This document shows positions 1-5,932 of a DNA stretch of 6,365 nucleotides, in pieces. The translations under genes and the position numbers were made by a program. The stretch's first letter is position 1. Every line of letters begins with the position of its first letter. The notes under the pieces are model-generated. The model was not told the origin of the DNA and searched no databases. It saw nothing but the letters and a program-made list of their open reading frames with translations. Origin of the DNA: Verrucomicrobiaceae bacterium (GTDB lineage: Bacteria; Verrucomicrobiota; Verrucomicrobiae; Verrucomicrobiales; Akkermansiaceae); contig RPOS01000166.1 in assembly GCA_003820635.1 (NCBI GenBank), positions 1 through 6,365 of the forward strand, given 5' to 3'.

Positions 1-29
1 AAGTTTTTCATGGGATGATGGCCTCAAGC

Positions 30-62
30 AAAACAACCGCGTTCCTTGCGGAGCGCGGTTGT
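30..62 (-). terminator. Intrinsic terminator downstream of rpsP
   Basis: Bases 33-45 pair with 50-62 to give a 13-bp stem (one G-T wobble at 42/53) with a four-base loop at 46-49. Read on the minus strand, the hairpin starts 30 bases after the rpsP stop codon and runs straight into TTTT (33-30), then GCTT. This is a strong, GC-rich stem with a short U-tract, in the right place and orientation to end the rpsP transcript. The U-tract is short, so termination may be incomplete. Confidence 0.8.
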
Positions 63-92
63 CGGAAATCAAAATCCTCCGGTGAGGCGGAA

Positions 93-347
93 TCAGGCCT
101 TGGTCTCGGCGGTGCGCGCCTTGCGGATCATGCTGTTGACCGTTTCCGAGGGCTTGGCACCCACGGCCAGCCACTTGTCGGCCAGCGCCAGATCGATGGT
201 GAAATTGGTGCCCTCCTTGAGCGGATCATAGGTGCCGATCTGCTCGATGTAGCGGCCGTCGCGGCGCTTGCGGCTGTCCACGGCAACGATTTTGTAATAA
301 GGGCGGTCCTTGGTGCCCTTGCGGTTGAGTCGGATGGATACGGACAT
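93..347 (-). CDS. rpsP: 30S ribosomal protein S16
   Basis: This 84-residue protein is a clear S16, a small-subunit protein that binds 16S rRNA and helps 30S assembly. The N-terminus [20 protein letters not shown] is the typical S16 opening, followed by [20 protein letters not shown] and DPL, and then a segment ending in [14 protein letters not shown], all family hallmarks. Length is normal for the family (about 80-90). The ATG at 345-347 is chosen because the S16 homology begins exactly there. The frame stays open upstream to 482, but that extension is unlike any S16. There is no good Shine-Dalgarno sequence before the start. The gene is followed by an intrinsic terminator and not by rimM-trmD-rplS, so it appears to end its transcription unit. 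It lies 131 bases after a GlmU-like gene in the same direction. Confidence 0.97.
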   Translation of the reverse strand: MSVSIRLNRKGTKDRPYYKIVAVDSRKRRDGRYIEQIGTYDPLKEGTNFTIDLALADKWLAVGAKPSETVNSMIRKARTAETKA

Positions 348-478
348 GATGGAAACTCGATTGGAGAGTGCCCGGAAACGGGCGGGCGCGGAAATTGGAA
401 GATCCCGGCGGGCTTGCCAAGCAGAATCTTGCTGAAATTTCCGCCGCCGGAATTTCCGGCCGGGGCTTGGAAACCCGC
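348..478 (-). other. Leader region between the GlmU-like gene and rpsP
   Basis: This is the longest gap in the window (131 bases). It holds a GC palindrome at 446-460 (GCCGGAA-T-TTCCGGC on the plus strand) just after the GlmU-like stop, and a small hairpin at 370-383 (5-bp stem, four-base loop) about 22 bases before the rpsP start. An 8-base direct repeat, AATTTCCG, occurs at 436-443 and 451-458. Neither hairpin has a U-tract, so neither is a convincing terminator. I found no promoter with good -35 and -10 boxes. A promoter for rpsP is expected here on biological grounds only. Confidence 0.3.
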
Positions 479-1405
479 TCACAACAGGTCCTTGCTGATC
501 ACGCTGCCCGGCGAGGTGGTGCGGGCGATGCCGATCTTGACGCCCGCCTCAAGCGAGGTGTTCACGCCGGTGCGCACGCCGTCGCCAAGAATGGCACCCA
601 GCTTGAGGCGGCCGGTGTTGACGGGTTTCCCCCGCACGATGGAAACGTGGTGGCGGCCGTCGTGCCGGTGGTTTTCCGTGCAGGTGCCGGCTCCGAGGGT
701 GACGTGGGTGCCAATGATCGAGTCGCCCACGTAGCACTGGCGGGAAATGTAGGTGTTGTTGTAAATGATCGAGTTTTTCACCTCCGCGCCGTTGCCGACG
801 TAGCAGTTGGAGCCAATGCTGGTGGCCCCGCGGATGTAGGCGTTCGGGCCGATCTGGCTGTTGGCTCCGATGAGCACCGGCCCCTCGATGACGGTGCCGG
901 GCAGGATGCGCGAGCCATTGCCGAGGCGGATCACGCCGGACAGGCTGGCCAGCGGGCTGACCTCACCGAGCAGCGAGGTTTCGTCCATCAGGGCGAGCAC
1001 CTCCTCGTTCATGCGCAGCAGATCCCACGGGTAAATGACCGGGAAACAAGTGGCGTCCGTGACGATCTTGTCCACGCAATCCCCGGGATTGGCGGAGCCT
1101 TTCCAGGCCAGCGTGTTGCCCTCGGTATCGAGCAGGCAGGCGGAATTCGGATTGCGGCCCAGCAACAGCAGGGCACCGAGTTCGATCCAATTGTCGATGG
1201 GGATGCGCAGCGTGCGGGGGCCGGCCTCCTTGATGTCCACCAACTGCAGCCCCGCGCGGGAGAGATCCGCCGCGAGCAGATCGCGCATCGGCAGGTTGGC
1301 GATCAGGCACGCGCCGAGCTCGCGGTTGGAAGTGATGGGGGCACAAAGTGCGGGGTTGCGGGGAGGTAGAAGCGTCGCCTGCATGGGTTGACGACAGTCC
1401 ATCAT
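479..1405 (-). CDS. GlmU-like left-handed beta-helix protein with degenerate nucleotidyltransferase domain
   Basis: The protein has 308 residues (301 if it starts at Met8, 1384). Residues 150-305 are hexapeptide repeats of a left-handed beta-helix, including [19 protein letters not shown] and [17 protein letters not shown]. The region [20 protein letters not shown] (263-282) strongly resembles the acetyltransferase half of GlmU and of archaeal bifunctional sugar-1-phosphate nucleotidyltransferase/acetyltransferases. [13 protein letters not shown] (125-137) matches the linker joining the two halves in those enzymes. From Met8 the N-terminus ([13 protein letters not shown]) aligns with the usual nucleotidyltransferase start but lacks the G-x-G-T-R signature, and the domain is only about half its normal size. 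In the acetyltransferase half, the catalytic His of the GHLTY-type motif is Arg222 here, while Tyr225 and Asn245 are kept. A sugar-nucleotide or amino-sugar role is likely, but nucleotidyl transfer is doubtful. Tandem ATGs (1405, 1402) are kept as the start, although homology favours 1384; no Shine-Dalgarno sequence decides. Confidence 0.85.
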   Translation of the reverse strand: MMDCRQPMQATLLPPRNPALCAPITSNRELGACLIANLPMRDLLAADLSRAGLQLVDIKEAGPRTLRIPIDNWIELGALLLLGRNPNSACLLDTEGNTLAWKGSANPGDCVDKIVTDATCFPVIYPWDLLRMNEEVLALMDETSLLGEVSPLASLSGVIRLGNGSRILPGTVIEGPVLIGANSQIGPNAYIRGATSIGSNCYVGNGAEVKNSIIYNNTYISRQCYVGDSIIGTHVTLGAGTCTENHRHDGRHHVSIVRGKPVNTGRLKLGAILGDGVRTGVNTSLEAGVKIGIARTTSPGSVISKDLL

Positions 1406-1463
1406 GATCCCGCTGCGGCATCACGCAAAATCTGCGGAATTTTGCATCCCGGAAAACGCCGGA

Positions 1464-2678
1464 TCAGGCGGATTTCCCGCCAGTCGCGGGCAACGGCGGC
1501 GGGCTCTTGGTGAAATAGCCGCGCCAATCGGTCTTGGCCGTCAGGAACATCAGCAGCGCGAGCGTGGCCACGGCGAGCACGGCGAGGGTGATGCCCGTCA
1601 GGCCATCGATGAAAAACGAAGCGCTGAATGCGACCATGTAGATGCACTGGGCCGGCAGGGCGATTGCAAACAGGCTCCGGCCGGCCACTGCCTTGAGATA
1701 GCCGCTCACGAGTAGCAGCGAGGCGGCTGCGGCGATGGCGAAACTTTGCGCCAATGGCAAAAGATCCACCAGATAGGCGAACAGCAGGTGGAAGGCGAAG
1801 AAGCCTGCGGAGATGAAGAAGACATGCATCGGATGCAGCGGGATGCCTTTCATGCCACCGATCAGCAGGACGACGGTGACGAAGAACAACAGCGAAACCG
1901 GCGCGAAGAAGGCGATGCGCGCGGCCACCGGGCCGGCATTGAGTCGCTTGGGCATGTCCATGCCGATGGCCTGGGCATCCAGCACATCCGGATAGTTCCA
2001 GGCGAGGTCGTAGCCGTTGGAGTCCTGACGGCGCTCATCGGCGGAGCCGGTGCCGACGGGGAAATTGATCTCATGGAAGTTGGTGCGCATCGCGAGCTTG
2101 AATCCCGAGATCCGGCGCTTGTCGGGAAAGTCGTATTTCCACGTGTCGGTCCCGCGGGTGCCGTAGGCGGTGTGCAACGTGACCGAGCCCGACGCGGGAA
2201 GCAGGATGGCGCGGATGACCTCGCAGGATGCACCGGGCATGGCTTGGGACGATGAATCGTCCTCACCCAGACGAAAATCGAAGCCATGCAGCCCGGCGGT
2301 TTCCGGCGGCAGCGGAAACGCAATGTAAAAGGTCTGCGGAATCCTGGTCGGATTGGTGAACGTGTAATCACCGACGAAACCGACATCATAAGTGCGGTGC
2401 CAGAGCAGTCCGCGCCGCATGGGATCGTAGTTGAGGTTCACCTTGATCCGCGAGGAAGATGGCAGCACCTGTGCCCTGCCGCCAGGTGCGTTGGGTGTGT
2501 CGAACCAGGCGTGCGGATGTTGCTGCGTAATGGCCGGCCCCCACACGCCGGAGACTTCATTGCGCAGGGTGTTGAAGGAACTGTGGGTGCGTTGCGAAAG
2601 CGCGGCTCCGAGGATGAACCAGGCGATGGTGGTGCAGCCGATGATGGCCAGCGAGGCAAGGAGATGGGTGAGTTTCAT
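1464..2678 (-). CDS. creD: CreD-like inner membrane protein
   Basis: This is a 404-residue membrane protein. One N-terminal membrane segment (about 5-27) is followed by a large, beta-rich presumed periplasmic domain (about 28-250, with RTYDVGFVGDYTFTNP at 95-110), then a cluster of hydrophobic segments at about 254-275, 283-306, 308-331, 334-357 and 360-381. The segment after LHPMHVFFISAGFFAFHLL (281-299) and the end LLMFLTAKTDW (375-385) correspond to the conserved C-terminal membrane part of the CreD family, where the last helix ends in a D-W motif. E. coli CreD is somewhat longer (about 450), so the periplasmic part is shorter here. CreD is the main CreBC target in E. coli and is tied to envelope integrity, though its biochemical role is not settled. 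Its position after creB, creC and a secreted protein supports the call. The ATG at 2676-2678 has no Shine-Dalgarno sequence; the upstream DNA is AT-rich. The proline-rich tail (393-398) is probably cytoplasmic. Confidence 0.82.
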   Translation of the reverse strand: MKLTHLLASLAIIGCTTIAWFILGAALSQRTHSSFNTLRNEVSGVWGPAITQQHPHAWFDTPNAPGGRAQVLPSSSRIKVNLNYDPMRRGLLWHRTYDVGFVGDYTFTNPTRIPQTFYIAFPLPPETAGLHGFDFRLGEDDSSSQAMPGASCEVIRAILLPASGSVTLHTAYGTRGTDTWKYDFPDKRRISGFKLAMRTNFHEINFPVGTGSADERRQDSNGYDLAWNYPDVLDAQAIGMDMPKRLNAGPVAARIAFFAPVSLLFFVTVVLLIGGMKGIPLHPMHVFFISAGFFAFHLLFAYLVDLLPLAQSFAIAAAASLLLVSGYLKAVAGRSLFAIALPAQCIYMVAFSASFFIDGLTGITLAVLAVATLALLMFLTAKTDWRGYFTKSPPPLPATGGKSA

Positions 2679-2690
2679 TATTTTTGTTAG

Positions 2691-2732
2691 ATTTTAGCGG
2701 CGGTTCTATGATGTGGATGAAGTGAGAATGAT
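2691..2732 (-). promoter_or_regulatory. Possible creD promoter with degenerate cre-tag
   Basis: In the 54-base gap before creD, the minus strand reads ATCAT (2732-2728), six bases, then TTCAT (2721-2717). This resembles TTCAC-N6-TTCAC with 7 of 10 positions matching. Twenty bases further on is TAAAAT (2696-2691), a 5/6 match to a -10 box, ending 12 bases before the creD ATG. There is no recognisable -35 box, which would fit an activator-dependent promoter. A start from this -10 would give a very short leader, consistent with the missing Shine-Dalgarno sequence. The match is weak and may be chance. Confidence 0.25.
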
Positions 2733-4391
2733 TTATCTGTCGGTGCTTCGGTTGAGATCGGTGCGTTGATAGAAGACCTGGATTTCCGGACGCTCGTCGC
2801 GGCAGAGGTTTTTCCTCAGCGAGATGCGCGAGGGAGGTCCTCCGGTGGCAGGAATGCGCGTGAGGTTGCCATGGGTTTCCGCCTGATAGCCCGGCGGCAG
2901 GTCGATGTGCCAGAGCAGCGAGTGAACGAAGAGCGGCGTCTGCGGCAGTGACGACTTCAGCGTGCCCTCCACCGGATCGAGCGAGGCCCCGGTGCGTGTG
3001 AACGAGCAAACAAGGCGGGAGTCCGAGCCTTGAGGCTGCAGAGAGACCTTGAGCCTGCCCTCACCGAGATCGACCGGCGAGACCGGCCTGCCCGCAAGTT
3101 CGCAGGACAGCAGTTTCATGTCCGGCGGAGTGTCGAACACGAAACCCAGCGGGCCCTTGTGTTCGATCATCAGGATTCCGGTGGCGAGCATCGAGCCATC
3201 GGGTTCGATTTTCACCGACCACTCCGCTTGTTTCACCACGCCTTCCTCGGTGGCGGCCACCGGGATGGGGGTGGCTGTTAGTTCGGCGGATGGGCCGGCT
3301 TCGAGTTGATGGCAGGTCGCGCCCCTCAGGGATTCCACCAGTTTGGCGGGCAGTCCCTGAGGTGAGAGTGGGCCGCTGAGCCCCTCCGCCGCAAAATCGA
3401 GTAAAGGTGAGCTGGCGATGATGAAGCGGGTTCGCGTGTCTTCACCGCCCGGTGCCTGGAGTTTCCATGTGCGGTCCAGCGGCCGCAGCGGCATGCGATA
3501 GGAAATCATCAACTGCCGGTCGAGAATGCCGCGGGTTTTCCAAACCAGCGAAAGGCCGAGCGCGCGGTTCTCGCCACGGATCTTCACGTCGGAAACAAGA
3601 TCGTCGCCGGAAACCGCGATGTCCTGTGCGTCGGACGGCAGCGGCAGCAGCGCCTCCACGCCGGAGCCGCTTGCGGCGGACGCGCGGGCGATGATCTGAT
3701 AGACAAGATCGCCGTCGGCGGGAACCACCACGGCCTGATGCTGCCATGACCATGCCGAGGGTTCCGGCGGGCTCAGCGCCTCGCGGGTCTCCCGGCCGTC
3801 CAGCAGGCGGATGTGGAGAACCTGGCCCTTGTTGGGCAGCGGGCGAATCTGTCCCGCGGCAAGCGCTTCTTCCTTGGAACCGGAATTCAGAACCACGGAC
3901 TGACCGGCGGACAGGTCGCCCGTTTCGAAAACCACCGACGGGCAGGGCGGAACCGTGATCAAGAATCCATCCTCGCCGATGATCGGCAGCAGGCGGAGCT
4001 GCAGCGTGTGGGTGCCCGTCTTGCCGCTTGCCAGACACAGTGAGTCATTCTCAGTGATGACCACGGCTTCTGCGGGGATTTGGGATTCGAGCGAGACATC
4101 GCCGGAGATCAGCGGCACGAGCGCGATTTCATCGCCAAACCCCAGAGTCCTGAATGTGGCGTTGATGACCGGTTGCCCATGGTCCATCGAAAGCCGGAGC
4201 CTGGCCGAGAGCAGCGCGGGCGGCGGGGTCTCCGGTTTTTTGACAGGCTCGGAGCGAGCGAGGAGTTGTTTGAGTTCGCCGTAGCTGATGCGGACTTCCG
4301 CGTCGTCAAGCTTTTGCGCCTGGGCATGGATGCCGAGCGCGAGTAGCGCGCTCCCGATGAGTGGATGAATCTTTGCCATGCGCAAACCCAT
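2733..4391 (-). CDS. Secreted protein of unknown function between creC and creD
   Basis: I do not recognise this 552-residue protein. It starts with a clear signal peptide: positive charges at R4 and K7, hydrophobic core LIGSALLALG (11-20) and an A-x-A cleavage site at 23-25. The mature protein begins QKLDD and has VRISYGELKQLLARS (33-47), a proline-rich linker (48-59), then a long stretch rich in alternating hydrophobic residues and Gly/Pro, which suggests several beta-sandwich modules. No second membrane segment is visible, so it is probably soluble in the periplasm. There is no lipobox, protease triad or metal-binding motif that I can see. It lies 58 bases after creC and 54 before creD and is preceded by TTCAC repeats, so it is probably co-regulated with creD and may partner CreD's periplasmic domain (inference). 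GGAAG lies six bases before the ATG at 4391. A second ATG at 4379 gives an equally good signal peptide. Confidence 0.88.
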   Translation of the reverse strand: MGLRMAKIHPLIGSALLALGIHAQAQKLDDAEVRISYGELKQLLARSEPVKKPETPPPALLSARLRLSMDHGQPVINATFRTLGFGDEIALVPLISGDVSLESQIPAEAVVITENDSLCLASGKTGTHTLQLRLLPIIGEDGFLITVPPCPSVVFETGDLSAGQSVVLNSGSKEEALAAGQIRPLPNKGQVLHIRLLDGRETREALSPPEPSAWSWQHQAVVVPADGDLVYQIIARASAASGSGVEALLPLPSDAQDIAVSGDDLVSDVKIRGENRALGLSLVWKTRGILDRQLMISYRMPLRPLDRTWKLQAPGGEDTRTRFIIASSPLLDFAAEGLSGPLSPQGLPAKLVESLRGATCHQLEAGPSAELTATPIPVAATEEGVVKQAEWSVKIEPDGSMLATGILMIEHKGPLGFVFDTPPDMKLLSCELAGRPVSPVDLGEGRLKVSLQPQGSDSRLVCSFTRTGASLDPVEGTLKSSLPQTPLFVHSLLWHIDLPPGYQAETHGNLTRIPATGGPPSRISLRKNLCRDERPEIQVFYQRTDLNRSTDR

Positions 4392-4402
4392 CCCGCGCTT
4401 CC

Positions 4403-4429
4403 GTGAAACGATGATGAAGCCTGTGTGAA
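4403..4429 (-). promoter_or_regulatory. Cre-tag-like triple TTCAC repeat (putative CreB binding site)
   Basis: On the coding strand the creC-orfX gap contains TTCAC (4429-4425), six bases, TTCAT (4418-4414), six bases, TTCAC (4407-4403). The three half-sites are spaced exactly 11 bases apart in the same orientation, with 14 of 15 fixed positions matching. The established E. coli cre-tag, bound by CreB, is TTCAC-N6-TTCAC. The visible DNA-binding region of this window's CreB (DRTVDAHIKSIRSKLR) closely resembles that of E. coli CreB. The array ends only 11 bases before the ATG at 4391, so a conventional promoter downstream of it would start transcription near or inside the annotated gene start. 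No clear -10 box is visible. Confidence 0.6.
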
Positions 4430-4449
4430 AAAACCGGGAATGCGGTGGC

Positions 4450-5886
4450 TCAAGCCGCTGGCATCGTCAGTCTGGCATCGGTGCCGCCGCCGGGAGCGGG
4501 ATCGAGCGTGATGGTTCCGCCGTGGAGCTCGGCGGCTTCTTTCACCAGCGTGAGGCCGAGGCCGGTGCCCTTGCGGCCCGCGCCGTGGTGGCGCAGCGAG
4601 TAAAAACGCTCGAACACTTTTTCCCGCGCGTAGTCCGGAATGCCCGCGCCATGATCGCGGATGGAAAGCAGGACCTTGCCGTTGTTTTCCGAGAGCGTGA
4701 GATGAACCGGCTCTCCGCGCGGTGAGAAGTCGATGGCGTTTTCTAACAAATTCGTCACCGCCGCGCGCAGGATGAAGGTGTCGCAATGGACGGGCAGCGG
4801 AGTGGAGGGAAATTCCGTGACGAGTGGGACACCGGCGATTTCCGCGAGCGGCCGGGCTTGGTCGATGGCGCCGCTGACGATGTCGCGGAGATCGCATTGA
4901 TCCGCGCCATCGAGCGACTTGCGGCTTTCGATGGCGGCGAGTTCGAGCAGGCGGCTGATGAGACGCTCGCTGCGGGAGGTCTCGGCGAGGATGTTTTCGA
5001 GGAAATGCTTGCGGGTCCCGGCGGGCATTTCCTCGTCGATGAGTTCCGCCGCACCGCGGATGGCGGCAAGAGGGCTCTTCATTTCATGGGTCAGCGTGCG
5101 GATGTAACGCTCGACATACTTGCGGTCCTCGAGCGCGTCGCGCATGGAGTCGAGTGCGCTGGCGAGCGTGTTGACCTCGCGGCCAATCCCGATGCGGGGC
5201 TTGGGCGGGCGTTCGCCGCGTCCGACGGCGCGGGCGTATTCGGTGATTTTTCCGATGGGTTGGAAGAGCCAGAGGAACACGGCACCGATCAGGAAAAGGA
5301 TACCGCCGCCGATGAGCCCGCAGGCGGTGTAGATGATGCGGCGGCGCTCGCGAACGAGCGGCATCACGTCGAGCTGCGGCTTGTAAACGGTGAGAACGCC
5401 CTGCGGTGCGGATGGATCGCCGATCGGTGCGGCGACGTAGAGCACGGAGGTGGATGAGTCATCCGGATCATCGCGGCTGCTGCGTGCGCCGTAGTGGCCC
5501 GCGAGAGTGAGGCTCACGTCTCGCATGCGGCGCAGGTTTTGTCCTTCGCGCCGGCCATTCCGGGAATCGAAGAAGACCACGCCGTCAGCATCGGTGAGAT
5601 AGGCATGGATGCCGACGCCTTGTTTGAGATGATCGAAAATCCGGGCTTCGAGCTTGCGGGCATGTGCGGCGTCGAACGCCTCGCGCAAATTTCCGGAATC
5701 CATGGAACCGCCGCGCAGGTCCTGCTCCACGATTTCGGCCAGCAGGTTGGCGGTGTCCACCATCATTTCCTCGGTGGCCTGATAGGTCTGGGGCTCGACC
5801 TCCGCGAGGAAATGACGCGCGAGCTGATAGAAACCCAGCGTGATGATGCAGGCGATGAAGAACAGCGTGACGCGGGTGAAGCGCAT
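4450..5886 (-). CDS. creC: CreC-type sensor histidine kinase
   Basis: This 478-residue membrane kinase should autophosphorylate and pass phosphate to CreB. There is a first membrane segment at about 6-23, a periplasmic sensor at about 25-182, a second membrane segment at about 184-207, then a HAMP-like linker to about 260. H-box LTHEMKSPLAAIRGAAE carries the phosphorylated His267. The N-box is NLLENAIDF (N379, N383), G1 is DHGAGIP (411-417), the F-box is FERFYS (425-430) and G2 is GTGLGL (440-445). All catalytic motifs are intact. The sensor resembles E. coli CreC (474 residues) by memory, notably DTANLLAE, YGARS and VLYVAAPI, so the ligand-sensing part is also conserved, not just the kinase core. 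The ATG at 5884-5886 is chosen because CreC homology and the first membrane segment begin there. The frame stays open further up, but that stretch overlaps creB and a short repeat. No Shine-Dalgarno sequence is evident. The gene starts 44 bases after the creB stop. Confidence 0.93.
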   Translation of the reverse strand: MRFTRVTLFFIACIITLGFYQLARHFLAEVEPQTYQATEEMMVDTANLLAEIVEQDLRGGSMDSGNLREAFDAAHARKLEARIFDHLKQGVGIHAYLTDADGVVFFDSRNGRREGQNLRRMRDVSLTLAGHYGARSSRDDPDDSSTSVLYVAAPIGDPSAPQGVLTVYKPQLDVMPLVRERRRIIYTACGLIGGGILFLIGAVFLWLFQPIGKITEYARAVGRGERPPKPRIGIGREVNTLASALDSMRDALEDRKYVERYIRTLTHEMKSPLAAIRGAAELIDEEMPAGTRKHFLENILAETSRSERLISRLLELAAIESRKSLDGADQCDLRDIVSGAIDQARPLAEIAGVPLVTEFPSTPLPVHCDTFILRAAVTNLLENAIDFSPRGEPVHLTLSENNGKVLLSIRDHGAGIPDYAREKVFERFYSLRHHGAGRKGTGLGLTLVKEAAELHGGTITLDPAPGGGTDARLTMPAA

Positions 5887-5900
5887 TTGATGGGTAAAAG

Positions 5901-5932
5901 CTGAGAATCTGAAATGCTGAAAAGCTGAGATT
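5901..5932 (-). repeat. Four-unit 8-bp tandem repeat between creB and creC
   Basis: On the plus strand the sequence is CTGAGAAT, CTGAAATG, CTGAAAAG, CTGAGATT: CTGA recurs at 5901, 5909, 5917 and 5925, an exact 8-base period. In addition, the 11-mer AAAAGCTGAGA occurs perfectly at 5896-5906 and 5920-5930. The array fills most of the 44-base creB-creC gap and touches the creB stop codon. It is AT-richer than the surrounding DNA. Function unknown; it may be a dispersed intergenic element. Confidence 0.7.

Noticed and set aside
446..460. Palindrome GCCGGAA-T-TTCCGGC after the GlmU-like gene as terminator
   Set aside because: The hairpin must open its centre to form a loop, leaving about 5 bp, and no U-tract follows.
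348..482. N-terminal extension of S16 to 482
   Set aside because: S16 proteins begin at MSVSIRL; the extra 45 residues have no family counterpart and cover the intergenic hairpins.
368..1369. Long plus-strand open frame (333 codons) opposite the GlmU-like gene
   Set aside because: Low-complexity Ala/Gly/Arg/Val-rich translation with no recognisable motif, lying fully antisense to a gene with clear family homology; typical of GC-rich shadow frames.
1425..1445. Inverted repeat GCAAAAT / ATTTTGC between creD and the GlmU-like gene
   Set aside because: Only a 7-bp AT-rich stem with a 7-base loop and no following U-tract, so it is not a credible terminator; it may be chance.
4428..4458. Possible terminator after creC: GCGG/CCGC pairing followed by six T on the minus strand
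   Set aside because: The stem is only 4 bp, overlaps the creC stop codon and is separated from the T-run by 8 bases; the T-run also adjoins the first TTCAC half-site.
4109..4897. Minus-strand open frame of 262 codons across the creC-orfX junction
   Set aside because: It overlaps both genes out of frame, is rich in Arg/Pro/Ser, and contradicts the well-supported creC C-terminus and orfX N-terminus.
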